Shown piece by piece: positions 25,030 to 32,698 of a DNA stretch of 64,000 nucleotides. Source of the DNA: Amycolatopsis sp. WAC 01376 (lineage in GTDB: Bacteria; Actinomycetota; Actinomycetes; Mycobacteriales; Pseudonocardiaceae); contig NZ_QHKL01000007.1 of assembly GCF_003947415.1 (NCBI RefSeq), positions 62,001 to 126,000 of the forward strand, read 5' to 3'. Position 1 is the stretch's first letter, and each line of letters opens with the position of its first letter. The notes under the pieces were generated by a model. It ran no database searches. It was not told where the DNA came from and saw only the letters and a list, made by a program, of their open reading frames with translations. The translations under genes were made by a program, and so were the position numbers.

Positions 25030-26847
25030 CTAGAGCGTCAGCGACCAGGTGTCGAGCACCCCCGTGTCGCCGGGTCCGTAGTCGGTGACACGGAGCTGCC
25101 ACTTCCCGCCCGCCGGGGACGACGCGCCGGGCACCGAGAACGTCCGGGCGCCGTTCCACGCGGTACACGCCGGGCCGCCGCTGTACTTGAGCGGATAGGC
25201 CTTGCCGTTCGGATCCAGGAGCGTCACCCCGAGGTCCTCGGCGCAGGTGTGCCGGATCGTCACCGAAATCCCGAGCGGCGCCGCGGCCTGCCCGGTGAGG
25301 GTCGAGGTGACCGGGCTGAACACCTGCCGGTAGTCCTGGATCGCGAAGTCGGTGCCGTTGCTCAGCGTCCGGCCACCGGTGCCGGGCTGCGTCTTGACCG
25401 ACACGACCCCGCTCGCCGGCGACACGTTCCCCGCCGCGTCGCGGGCCTTCACGGTGAAACCGTACGAGGTGTCCGGGCTGAGGCCGGTCACGGTGACACT
25501 GGTTCCCGTCGCGGACGTCGCCAGTGCCGAACCGTTGTAGACGTCGTAACCGGCGACACCGACATTGTCCGTGGCGGCGTCCCAGGCGAGCGAGACACTG
25601 TCCGGCGTCGTGCCGGTGGATCGCGCGTTGCCGGGGGTGCTCGGTGCCGTGGTGTCGCCTCCGCCCGTCACCAGGGTGAGATTCCACTTGGTCAGCGCCT
25701 CGATCACCGGCTGGAAGATCGACATGTCCCCGTCGCTGGGGTTCTCCACACACTGCGAAGGGCCACCGTCGTGCAGGCCGACCGCCTTGGTGCCGAGCAG
25801 CCAGCCACCGCCCGAGTCGCCACCGAGCGAACAGGCCGTCGTCCAGGTCAGGTCCTCGATGATCAGCCCGCCGCCGTAGTCGACGGCCTTGTGCGTGTAC
25901 TTCACTTCGCCGCATTTCCACTTCGAGGTGTTGCCGGAATGGCAGACCCGGTCGCCGACCATGGCCTCGGCCGAGCCGGTGACGGTGATGGCAGGCTCGC
26001 CCCAGGTGTTGACCGCGGCGGAGAGTTCCCAGCCGGACTGCGTCACCGCGACCACGCCCATGTCGCCTTCGCGGGCGTTGACACTGCGCGTGCCGCCGAC
26101 GTTCGAAGTGCCGATCCGGTTCTGCTGACTCTGCGCGCCGTAGGCGGCCTGGTCGCGATCGTTCGTGCAGTGCCCGGCGGTGAGGAAGTGCTTGGCGCCG
26201 GAGGAATCCGTCGCGCCGAAGCCGACCGAACAGTAAGTCTCGCCACCCGGCCACCACGGGTTCCCGGTCTGGATCGTGCCGGCCTGCTGTCGCGGCGAAG
26301 ACCCGGTTTCGGTGATCCGTACGCCGAGATCCCGTGCGTGGGAAAGGAAACTCTCGGTTTCGGCGGTCTTGCGGGAGCTGTCGACCGAGACGCCGACTTC
26401 GTTGTTCCGGACGTCGGCACCCCAGCCGAACACGCCGGGGACACCGTCGCCGACGAGCGCGCGGACGGCCTTGCCGGTCCGGTCCAGGTCGGCTTTCGTC
26501 CGGGAAACCAGCCGCGGTTCGGCACCGGCGGTCCGCGCCGCGTCGGCGTCCGCCGCGTTCGTCACGGCCAAGGTCAGCTTGCCCGTGACCGCGTCGAACC
26601 ACTGTCCGGCGGACCGGGCACGCAGTCCGGCGGGGAGCGACGCGGCCAGCCGGTGGGCCTCGTCCTGCGCCGCGAGCTGGGCTTTCGCCTGGGACACGGT
26701 CAGGCCGAACGCGGCCGCCACGCCGTTCACCTCGGCGTCAGGGTGGACGGGAGCGGGTGGTGAAGCGGCCTGTGCCATCGGGGTGAATCCCGCCGCGGCC
26801 AGTGCCATGACACTGAGGCAGGAAAGCATTCTGCGGTGCCGTCGCAT
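25030..26847 (-). CDS. Secreted S1 serine protease (streptogrisin-like) with FN3 and P domains
   Basis: A 605-residue exported protease. The signal peptide ends near QAASP (about residue 28). An alpha-lytic-type propeptide runs to about residue 195. The catalytic triad is His226 (FLTAGHC), Asp262 (REGDMGVVAV) and Ser345 (LGGDSGGGW), with cysteines placed as in streptogrisins. A fibronectin-III domain follows (about 400-490: PDSVSLAWDAATDNVGVAGY). A proprotein-convertase P domain closes it (about 500-605: SVTIRHTCAEDLGVTLLDP, ending DTGVLDTWSLTL). ATG 26847 is chosen because GAGGAG stands 5 bases before it; the frame itself is open much further upstream. It probably degrades extracellular protein. 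Confidence 0.92.
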   Translation of the reverse strand: MRRHRRMLSCLSVMALAAAGFTPMAQAASPPAPVHPDAEVNGVAAAFGLTVSQAKAQLAAQDEAHRLAASLPAGLRARSAGQWFDAVTGKLTLAVTNAADADAARTAGAEPRLVSRTKADLDRTGKAVRALVGDGVPGVFGWGADVRNNEVGVSVDSSRKTAETESFLSHARDLGVRITETGSSPRQQAGTIQTGNPWWPGGETYCSVGFGATDSSGAKHFLTAGHCTNDRDQAAYGAQSQQNRIGTSNVGGTRSVNAREGDMGVVAVTQSGWELSAAVNTWGEPAITVTGSAEAMVGDRVCHSGNTSKWKCGEVKYTHKAVDYGGGLIIEDLTWTTACSLGGDSGGGWLLGTKAVGLHDGGPSQCVENPSDGDMSIFQPVIEALTKWNLTLVTGGGDTTAPSTPGNARSTGTTPDSVSLAWDAATDNVGVAGYDVYNGSALATSATGTSVTVTGLSPDTSYGFTVKARDAAGNVSPASGVVSVKTQPGTGGRTLSNGTDFAIQDYRQVFSPVTSTLTGQAAAPLGISVTIRHTCAEDLGVTLLDPNGKAYPLKYSGGPACTAWNGARTFSVPGASSPAGGKWQLRVTDYGPGDTGVLDTWSLTL

Positions 26848-26930
26848 GCGCACTCCTCGAATCGAAAAGTAGGTGCGACGACGGTAATTCCTGCACCTCG
26901 CGGAATTGTAGGCCCGCGAGTCGTTAACAA

Positions 26931-27866
26931 TTAAGAGTCCCAATCCCACTCGAATCCGAACCTGCCGGGACCGAAATTCAACGCGACGCCGTGCACGGAG
27001 TCTGCGCACGGCAGGACTTCCGTCCATTCCGCGGGCTGTCCGTCCTGTTCGGAACAACGGCGGCATCGAGCCGGGAGCGCACCGGGGGAGAATCGGATCT
27101 CGAGCACGTACTCCCGTGCGGGCAGCCGGAATTTGCGTTCGTAGTTCGTCGCGTGCGGGAACGGCGCACTGTTCACCAGCGTATGCTCGGTGATGACGGT
27201 TTCGCCTTTCGCGAGCGGCCGTTCGAAGAGTAGTTCCATCACGAGAAGTCCGTCTTCGGGCCGGTGCACGCTCCGGCCGGGGTGGCAGCCCCGCAACGAG
27301 GTCACCTCGGGCAACGGCCGGTCGTGTTCGTCGATGTGGACGATCACCACCCACCGGTCCGGGCCGTCGGCTTCGGCGCGGAGCACCTGCTGCGACCGGA
27401 ACGCGAGTTCCTCCCGGCCGGGGCCGACGGAGACGACGTCATGCTGGCTGATCCTCGTCAGCCGCTCGTCCCACCGGGTGTCGACCTCGCTGACGGCCGC
27501 GTCGATCCGCGTCCGGTCCGGCCAGTACCGGCCGATCTCCGGCAGTCCGTCGGCGCGGGCGGGCCACCGGCCCCGTGCCCGCGGCGGGCCGAGCAGCGCG
27601 GTCAAGCTGCCGGGCGCCACTTCCAGTACCTGTTCGAGGTGGCGGAGTCCGAGTACCGAATCCCGGCGTTCCGGGCGGCTTCGCCCGGACTGCCAATAGC
27701 TGAGCGTCGCCGCCGTGATCGAGACGCCACGAGCGCGCAGGTGGTCGCGCAGGCGTTCCAGGCTGAGGCCGCGCGCCCGGATCGCCTCGCGCAGGGCGTC
27801 GGCGAAGGGCCCGTCACGGAGCAACCGCTCTGGCCCGGGCCGGGGATCAGCTCCGCCGGACGTCAC
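26931..27866 (-). CDS. XRE-type helix-turn-helix regulator with unknown C-terminal domain
   Basis: A 311-residue protein. Residues 20-75 form an XRE-like helix-turn-helix in which the second and third helices read ALREAIRARGLSLERLRDHL and SITAATLSYWQSGRSRPERRD. The remaining 230 residues form a beta-rich domain with a CRRC pair near residue 268 (ARCRRCSEQ) that might bind metal. The type is common in actinomycetes and its targets are unknown. It ends 84 bases before the S1 protease start and reads in the same direction, so it could be cotranscribed or could control the protease. The fold of the C-terminal part is not recognised. Confidence 0.75.
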   Translation of the reverse strand: MTSGGADPRPGPERLLRDGPFADALREAIRARGLSLERLRDHLRARGVSITAATLSYWQSGRSRPERRDSVLGLRHLEQVLEVAPGSLTALLGPPRARGRWPARADGLPEIGRYWPDRTRIDAAVSEVDTRWDERLTRISQHDVVSVGPGREELAFRSQQVLRAEADGPDRWVVIVHIDEHDRPLPEVTSLRGCHPGRSVHRPEDGLLVMELLFERPLAKGETVITEHTLVNSAPFPHATNYERKFRLPAREYVLEIRFSPGALPARCRRCSEQDGQPAEWTEVLPCADSVHGVALNFGPGRFGFEWDWDS

Positions 27867-27925
27867 GCGACGAGCATAGATCCGTACGGCGGCGAAGTGA
27901 ACGAGTCGAGACCCTGACCAGGCCG

Positions 27926-28318
27926 TTAACCGTTAACAGGCGCGTCGAACCGGCGTCGTGAGTCTTCGATGTGGCCGAGGAACCGGTGGGTCCAGTCGCA
28001 CATCCCGTCGACCGTCGCGCGCAGGCCGCGCCCGGCCTCGGTGAGGGTGTAGTCGACGCGCGGCGGGACGGTCGGATGCACCGTCCGCTCGATCAGGCCG
28101 TTGCGCTCCAGCATGCGCAGGTTCTGGGTGAGCATCTTGTGGCTGATGCCCTCGATGTCGTTCCGCAGTTCGGTGAACCGCCGGGTGCGGTCGCCGACCG
28201 TCTCGATGATCAGGAGCGCCCACTTGTTGGCGACGTCGGAGAAGATCTCCCGCGCCAGCGAGTCCGCCCGCATCAGATCCGCGTCGTCCGTCGTACCGCT
28301 GAGCTGCTTGGTCACCAT
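27926..28318 (-). CDS. HxlR-family transcriptional regulator
   Basis: A 130-residue HxlR winged-helix protein. The family core is visible as SDVANKWALLIIETVGDRTRR, then FTELRNDIEGISHKMLTQNL and RMLERNGLIERTVHPTVPPR, followed by VDYTLTEAGRGL. Members respond to redox stress or aldehydes and typically control a divergent enzyme gene. Here the divergent partner is the RidA-type gene at 28413. The 94-base spacer includes GGTAACCACAAGTGACC, with near-repeated half sites (GTAACC, GTGACC) as a possible operator. Two GTTAAC hexamers overlap its stop codon. Confidence 0.9.
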   Translation of the reverse strand: MVTKQLSGTTDDADLMRADSLAREIFSDVANKWALLIIETVGDRTRRFTELRNDIEGISHKMLTQNLRMLERNGLIERTVHPTVPPRVDYTLTEAGRGLRATVDGMCDWTHRFLGHIEDSRRRFDAPVNG

Positions 28319-28412
28319 GAGGTTCCCCAGTCACGAAAAAGTGCGTTCTTCCAGGTCGTCGCACACTCTCCTACAGTTCCTGGGTAACCACAAGTGACCA
28401 CGAGGAGTACTG

Positions 28413-28820
28413 ATGAGCATCACCCTGGTGAACCCCGCGGGACTGCCGGAAATCCCCGCCTACCGGCAGCTGTCGATCGCGACCGGGTCGAAGCTGGTCT
28501 TCATCGCGGGGCAGGTCTCCTGGGACGCCGACGGTGCTGTTGTCGGCGAAGGTGACCTCGCCGCTCAAGTCGAACAGTGCTACCTGAACATCGGCACCGC
28601 GCTCGCCGCGGCCGGCGCCACCTTCGACGACGTCGCGAAAATGACCGTCTACGTCGTCGACTGGACGCCGGACAAACTCGCGCTGTTCCTCGAAGGCGTG
28701 GACAGGGCCGCCGCCGAACTGGGCGGCACCCCGGTCCCGCCGGGCACCCTGATCGGCGTCGCGGCCCTCGACGTGCCCGAACACCTTGTCGAGGTCGAGG
28801 CGACCGCGGTCATCGACTGA
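28413..28820 (+). CDS. RidA-family protein (YjgF/YER057c/UK114)
   Basis: A 135-residue trimeric RidA-type protein. Recognisable features are SKLVFIAGQVSWDADG, then AAQVEQCYLNIGTALAAAG and DDVAKMTVYVVD, with the C-terminal TLIGVAALDVPEHLVEVEAT. True RidA deaminases need an arginine near position 105 to bind the substrate carboxylate; here the local sequence is TPVPPGTLIGVAALDVPE without that arginine, so it may belong to a non-deaminase subgroup. GAGGAG lies just before the ATG. Divergence from the HxlR regulator suggests it is that regulator's target. Confidence 0.88.
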   Translation: MSITLVNPAGLPEIPAYRQLSIATGSKLVFIAGQVSWDADGAVVGEGDLAAQVEQCYLNIGTALAAAGATFDDVAKMTVYVVDWTPDKLALFLEGVDRAAAELGGTPVPPGTLIGVAALDVPEHLVEVEATAVID

Positions 28821-28823
28821 CAC

Positions 28824-29303
28824 TCACCGGCCGCGCGCGGCGCGCCAGATCGGGCTGTCGACGTAGTGGTTGTCGTACTGCTTCGAGGATGCGGCGATCT
28901 CCGAGGGGTCGGCTTCGCCGCGCGCGACCCGGTCGAGGAGCCGGTAGTAGTCGAAGCGGGCCATGCCCGGCGTGAAGGTCACCAGAACGTCGGCGTCCGA
29001 GCCGTCGGCGGGCCCGAACGCGTGCGGCACCTTGGGCGGAACGGCGAGAAAGTCGCCCTTTTCCAGCGTGTGCAGGGTTTCTTCGACAAGGACCTGGAGT
29101 TTTCCTTCGAGCACGAAGAAGAACTCCGTCGCGCGAGTGTGGAAGTGGGCCGGGGTGCCGAAGACGCCGTCCTTCAAGGTCGCGCGGTTCGCGGTGAAGC
29201 CCCCGTCGGTGGTGTCCGAGTCGGCCAGCAGCGTGATCTCGCTGCCCGGCGCGTCGCTGACGATCTCGGCGTCGGCGGCCCGGAGGAGGATGGGGTCGAA
29301 CAT
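28824..29303 (-). CDS. Cupin-domain protein
   Basis: A 159-residue single-domain cupin. Motif 1 is GTPAHFHTRATEFFFVLEG, with the expected two histidines and a glutamate. Motif 2 is VPPKVPHAFG, carrying the last metal histidine. All ligands for a mononuclear metal site are therefore present. Related proteins are annotated as quercetin-dioxygenase-like, but the substrate here is not predictable. It converges with the RidA gene (stops 3 bases apart). Two palindromes lie just upstream of its start. Confidence 0.85.
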   Translation of the reverse strand: MFDPILLRAADAEIVSDAPGSEITLLADSDTTDGGFTANRATLKDGVFGTPAHFHTRATEFFFVLEGKLQVLVEETLHTLEKGDFLAVPPKVPHAFGPADGSDADVLVTFTPGMARFDYYRLLDRVARGEADPSEIAASSKQYDNHYVDSPIWRAARGR

Positions 29304-29323
29304 GGTGGCGTCTCCTTGGTTTT

Positions 29324-29348
29324 CCTGTTCAGCAGGCTCGCTGACAGG
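29324..29348. promoter_or_regulatory. Candidate operator before the cupin gene
   Basis: CCTGTTCAGC at 29324-29333 pairs with GCTGACAGG at 29340-29348, leaving one unpaired base in the left arm. It sits 20 bases upstream of the cupin start codon, where a bound repressor would block transcription. Confidence 0.4.
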
Positions 29349-29395
29349 AACAGCTTCTCGTGGTGCCAGGCCTTGATCAACGCGGAAAGCCGACC

Positions 29396-29423
29396 CGATC
29401 GATAATGTTGAGGTTATCGATCG
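29396..29423. promoter_or_regulatory. Long palindrome upstream of the cupin gene
   Basis: CGATCGATAA and TTATCGATCG are perfect 10-base arms 8 bases apart. Size and symmetry fit a TetR- or GntR-type operator. No matching regulator is adjacent, so the assignment is tentative. Confidence 0.4.
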
Positions 29424-29540
29424 AGGCGGTACCTACGGCGCGCCGGGATCGCAGGCCCGTGAGGGGCCCCTTCGCTCGGCTCAGCCGAGGAAACTCGACT
29501 TTCGCACCTTCCCCAGCACATGAAGGACCCCATCCTTGCG

Positions 29541-29976
29541 CCTAGTGTCCTGCGCCGGAAGTTCGCGCCGTAAATCCGTATCGATATCCGGCCGTTTCGC
29601 GCCTGGTCCGGGGGCATGAGGTGAAGATGAGGCTCTTGACCGTCCACAAGGGACGACAGTCAAACAACAGTGTCCGTTATGAGCACTTTGGGTGGGGGTC
29701 GTGAGTGGTAAGTGTCGTTAGAACGACACTTACCACTCACGACCCCCACCGAAAACCGCACATTTATCCACAAGCCGGACATATCGCCGCCCGAAAGCGT
29801 CCCTCATGGACACTCAAGACGGGCAGGCTCCCGTGGCTGGTCCGGAACCTCGCCATGAAGGCATCCTGACTACCTTGAAGTCAGCGAAAGCTCACGGCCT
29901 CAGCCGACAGTATCTTCACCGCACTAAACAAGACCACGCCGAATTACCACACGAACTTCCGACTCGGGACACTAGG
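29541..29976. repeat. Repeat element copy B (436 bp, MITE-like)
   Basis: This lies in the 795-base stretch between the cupin gene and an IS remnant and has no credible gene. Its ends are inverted: CCTAGTGTCC at 29541 and GGACACTAGG at 29967. Similarity continues inward, with GGAAGTTCG on the left opposite its complement on the right. Internal blocks match copy A (16667-17076) in inverted orientation, including the central hairpin. Outside the ends lie the two arms of a TGAAGG/CCTTCA hairpin (29519-29540 and 29977-29997), so the element looks inserted into a hairpin like the one at 17114. Elsewhere in the stretch, CTCGGCT-C-AGCCGAG at 29475-29489 is a small hairpin also seen near 59013. Confidence 0.72.
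29691..29750. repeat. Perfect 29-bp hairpin inside repeat copy B
   Basis: Arms 29691-29719 and 29722-29750 are perfectly complementary around an AG loop. The arm contains GGGGGTCGTGAGTGGTAA exactly as in copy A, then GTGT where copy A has TGAG, then CGTT. The opposite arm carries the compensating bases. Confidence 0.9.
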
Positions 29977-30098
29977 TACAGGAAGGGGGCCTTCATGTAC
30001 TTCACGCAGGAGGCGCCGCAGGTACCTAAGGGGAGGCCTCAAAACTTAAGGGTGTCACTGCGTAACCTGCCGGTCCTGGTCGTCGATCGTGGGCACTC

Positions 30099-30338
30099 GT
30101 GGCGACGCAGCAGCGGCGGGTCGAAGACCGGCTCTGGGAGCTGATCGAACCCCTGATCCCGTCCCGGCCAGCGCCGCGCGGTCCGGGTGGGCGGCCCCGG
30201 ATCGATGACCGTGCCGCGCTAGAGGGGATCTTGTTCGTGCTCGACACCGGCTGCCGCTGGCGAGACCTACCCGAGCAGCTCGGATGCGGGTCCGGGCACA
30301 CCGCGTGGCGGCGGTTACGTGAGTGGCAGGGGAAGTGA
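30099..30338 (+). pseudogene. IS5-family transposase N-terminal fragment
   Basis: A 79-residue frame matching only the start of IS5/IS4-type transposases: DRLWELIEPLIPSRP, then GGRPRIDDRAALEGILFVLD and TGCRWRDLPEQLG, with the DDE catalytic core absent. The frame stops 24 bases before the cold-shock gene, so the rest of the element has been deleted. It contains one TTA codon. I could not identify terminal inverted repeats. It marks the locus as an insertion site and lies 120 bases from repeat copy B. Confidence 0.85.
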
Positions 30339-30362
30339 TCAGCCATCGGTGGGGCCGCCTCT

Positions 30363-31310
30363 TCAGAGACGTTCGATGCGGTCGGCCTGCGGGCCCCGGT
30401 CGCTGTGACGCACCGTGTACCGGACCCGGTCACCCTTCTGCAGCGGCTCCGACCCCATGATCACGGACACGTGGGCGAAGAGATCGTCGCCGCCTGCGTC
30501 CGGGGTGATGAAGCCGAAGCCGCGGTCGCTGTCGTAGCGCGCGACGACGCCCTCGCCGCCTCGTACGGGCACGTCCCGCGCCGCCGGCCCTGCGGCCGCG
30601 GCAGGTGCCGACCGCCGCGGCGCCGTCTGGGGCTCGGTGCCCCGGACCAGGTGCACGTCGCGGGCCTGCGGGCCCTTGTCTCCACTAGCCACCTCATAGG
30701 CGACACGGTCGCCCTCCGCGAGCCACGTCAGCCCCTCGGCCAGGTCCCGGGCGTGAACGAAGACGTCCCCGGCGCCGGAGTCGGGGTTGATGAAGCCGAA
30801 GCCCTTGTCCTCGTCGTACCAGGCCACCGTGCCGTCGGCACCGTCCGCGATACCAGCCGCAGCGGGTGAGCCGGCCCCTGCTCCCAGCGGGATCACGTGC
30901 CCGGCCTGCGGGCCGCGCTCGCCTTCGACGATCAGGAAGGCCACCCGCTGCCCCTCGGTGACCACGCCGCCGGTCACGATGGCGGAGCTGTGCACGAAGA
31001 TGTCGGCGCCGCCGCCGTCCGGCGACGCGAAGCCGTACCCCTTGCCCGGCTCGTACCAGTTGACGGTGCCGAGCAGGCCCACGGCGCTGCCGGTGGCCGC
31101 ATCGGCGGTGACCCGAACACGCAGCGCCTGGGGCCCGCGGTCGTTCTCGCCGACCTCGAACACGACGGCCTGACCCTCGCGGAGCACTTTCGCGCCGCCG
31201 TCCCCGACGATCTCGGAGGCGTGCACGAACACGTCCGGCGAGCCGTCCTCGGGGGCGAGGAAGCCGAAACCCCGTTCGGCGTCGAACCAACGGACGGTCC
31301 CTTGCGGCAT
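30363..31310 (-). CDS. Protein of four tandem cold-shock domains
   Basis: A 315-residue protein made of four consecutive cold-shock OB folds, each with both RNA-binding motifs. The RNP1-type motifs are GFGFLAP, GYGFASP, GFGFINP and GFGFITP. The matching RNP2-type motifs are DVFVH, DIFVH, DVFVH and DLFAH. Each domain ends in a version of RGPQA or KGPQA. Domains start near residues 4, 80, 158 and 250, joined by Ala/Pro/Gly-rich linkers. Ordinary bacterial Csp proteins have one domain of about 67 residues. The frame is open to 31493, but ATG 31310 with GGAG six bases upstream begins the first domain exactly (MPQGTVRWFD). A role as a single-strand RNA or DNA chaperone is inferred. Confidence 0.9.
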   Translation of the reverse strand: MPQGTVRWFDAERGFGFLAPEDGSPDVFVHASEIVGDGGAKVLREGQAVVFEVGENDRGPQALRVRVTADAATGSAVGLLGTVNWYEPGKGYGFASPDGGGADIFVHSSAIVTGGVVTEGQRVAFLIVEGERGPQAGHVIPLGAGAGSPAAAGIADGADGTVAWYDEDKGFGFINPDSGAGDVFVHARDLAEGLTWLAEGDRVAYEVASGDKGPQARDVHLVRGTEPQTAPRRSAPAAAAGPAARDVPVRGGEGVVARYDSDRGFGFITPDAGGDDLFAHVSVIMGSEPLQKGDRVRYTVRHSDRGPQADRIERL

Positions 31311-31475
31311 AAAAGGCTCCAGGTCGAGAGGGCGGGCACTGGCCCCCAGTCTCTCTGACAGACCTCCGGTCCGTCGGGCCGGGGCCCACAGGCGGGCGGT
31401 GCGGAGCCAGGGGCGGGCCGTTGGTTCACCTAGCGACACGCCGAGTTTTGAGACCAGGTCCAAGAGGAGGCTCGC

Positions 31476-31500
31476 TAGAACCCGAATCGCCACTCGCGAC
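31476..31500. repeat. Isolated end motif of the repeat family
   Basis: TAGAACCCGAATCGCCA at 31476-31492 repeats the right end of element A (17053-17069) almost exactly, and CTCGCGAC follows. Read on the minus strand it begins 3 bases after the VOC gene stop codon. No second end or element body is visible nearby. Confidence 0.6.
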
Positions 31501-31503
31501 CGG

Positions 31504-31935
31504 TCAGGCGGCGAAGACCTGCGAATCGTCGGCGAACGCCTTGAACTCCAGGGCGTTGCCCGCCGGGTCCAGCAGGAACATCGTCCACTGCTCGCCGGTC
31601 TGGCCCTCGAAGCGCACGTAGGGCTCGATGACGAACGAGGTGTCCGCCGCGCGCAGCCGGTCCGCCAGTTTCCGGAATTCCGGCACGGTGAGGATCAGGC
31701 CGAAGTGGGGGACGGGCACGTCGTGGCCGTCGACGGGGTTGTGGATCTGACGCGGCCGCTCCGGTGCGAGGTGCGTGACGAACTGGTGGCCGTGGAGATT
31801 CCAGTCGATCCAGGTGTCGGAGCTGCGGCCTTGTTCGAGGCCGAGGACATCGCCGTAGAAGGTGCGCGCGGCGGCGAGGTCGTCGACAGGCATGGCGAGG
31901 TGGAAGCGCGGGATGGGGGAGTCGAGGACGGTCAT
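31504..31935 (-). CDS. VOC-superfamily (glyoxalase/dioxygenase fold) protein
   Basis: A 143-residue protein built of two beta-alpha-beta-beta-beta units. PRFHLAMPVDDLAAARTFYG opens the first, with the conserved D-x-x-x-x-x-x-F-Y. The second contains VPHFGLILTVPEFRKLADRL. Likely metal ligands are His in RFHLAM and in PHFGLI, with Glu in WTMFLLDPAGNALEFKAF. VOC members include glyoxalases, dioxygenases and resistance proteins; the substrate is not readable. The gene is divergent from a GntR regulator at 32040, with a 28-bp palindrome between them, so it may be that regulator's target. Confidence 0.88.
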   Translation of the reverse strand: MTVLDSPIPRFHLAMPVDDLAAARTFYGDVLGLEQGRSSDTWIDWNLHGHQFVTHLAPERPRQIHNPVDGHDVPVPHFGLILTVPEFRKLADRLRAADTSFVIEPYVRFEGQTGEQWTMFLLDPAGNALEFKAFADDSQVFAA

Positions 31936-31965
31936 ACCCAGGGGATCCTTTCCGGCGGACGAACA

Positions 31966-31993
31966 CTTGTCGTAATGTTGACATTAGTACAAG
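31966..31993. promoter_or_regulatory. 28-bp GntR-type operator
   Basis: Arms of 13 bases (CTTGTCGTAATGT and ACATTAGTACAAG) around TG, matching at 11 of 13 positions with a perfect TAATGT/ACATTA core. It lies 31 bases before the VOC gene and 47 bases before the gntR gene, well placed to control both. Confidence 0.65.
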
Positions 31994-32039
31994 GCGCGGC
32001 GAGCCGCTACTATCGGCCGTTCCAATGGGAGGGATGAGG

Positions 32040-32696
32040 ATGAGCGAACCCGGCAGGGTGGTGCCGGCGCGTCGCCGCGGGCTGGCGGACGAGGTGGCCG
32101 ACAGGGTCCGGGACGCCATCTTCGGAGGCGCCTATCCACCTGGCGCGCAGTTGCGTGAGGTCGAGCTTTCGGCGGCACTCGGCGTCAGTCGCGGTCCGGT
32201 GCGCGAAGCGCTGCTCAAACTCGAGCGTGAGGGGCTGGTCCGCAGCGAATGGCATCGCGGCGCGATCGTCACCAGGCTGTCCGATGTGGACGTCGCCGAA
32301 CTCGACAGCCTGCGGTCGGCGCTGGAGCAGCTGGCGGTTCAGCTGGTCGTCGCGAGGGCGTCGGACGCGGACCTGGCCGCGATCGACGACGTCGTCGATC
32401 GGATGGACCGGGCGCGCGACGAGCACGAGATGGTCCGCTGCGACATCGACTTCCACGACGCGGTCTACGCGGCCTCCGGGCATCGGCGGCTCGTCGAGGC
32501 GTGGCAGGCGATCCGGTCCCAGGTGTACCTGTTCCTGCTGACCCGGATCGGCGTGAACTCCGACGGCTACCTCGCGAGCATCCCGGCCGAGCACCGTCGG
32601 CTGGCGTCCGCTCTTCGTGCCCGCGACGGCGAGAAGGCGCTCGAACTGTTCGCCCTCCACCGCAGCGAGGCTTTCGACGTGCTGACGGGGAAGTGA
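32040..32696 (+). CDS. GntR-family regulator, FadR subfamily
   Basis: A 218-residue regulator. The N-terminal winged helix contains DRVRDAIFGGAYPPGAQL, then SAALGVSRGPVREALLKLER and GLVRSEWHRGAIV. The C-terminal FCD domain (about residues 90-210) carries the metal-binding pattern: Asp in the DFHDAVY helix, His in IDFHDAV, and the later histidines of AEHRRLASAL and LALHRSEAF-like helices. Such FCD proteins bind small carboxylates. GGGAGGG gives best spacing to ATG 32040; in-frame ATGs at 32025 and 32034 are alternatives. The next gene overlaps or abuts its stop, so both are probably one unit. Confidence 0.88.
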   Translation: MSEPGRVVPARRRGLADEVADRVRDAIFGGAYPPGAQLREVELSAALGVSRGPVREALLKLEREGLVRSEWHRGAIVTRLSDVDVAELDSLRSALEQLAVQLVVARASDADLAAIDDVVDRMDRARDEHEMVRCDIDFHDAVYAASGHRRLVEAWQAIRSQVYLFLLTRIGVNSDGYLASIPAEHRRLASALRARDGEKALELFALHRSEAFDVLTGK

Positions 32697-32698
32697 CC

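Noticed and set aside
27925..27937. Two GTTAAC hexamers at the end of the HxlR gene as an operator
   Set aside because: They overlap the stop codon of the regulator, far from any promoter in the right orientation, and are short enough to be chance.
29806..30144. A 112-codon frame across the end of repeat copy B
   Set aside because: It crosses the repeat boundary and the split hairpin, has no ribosome site and encodes no recognisable sequence.
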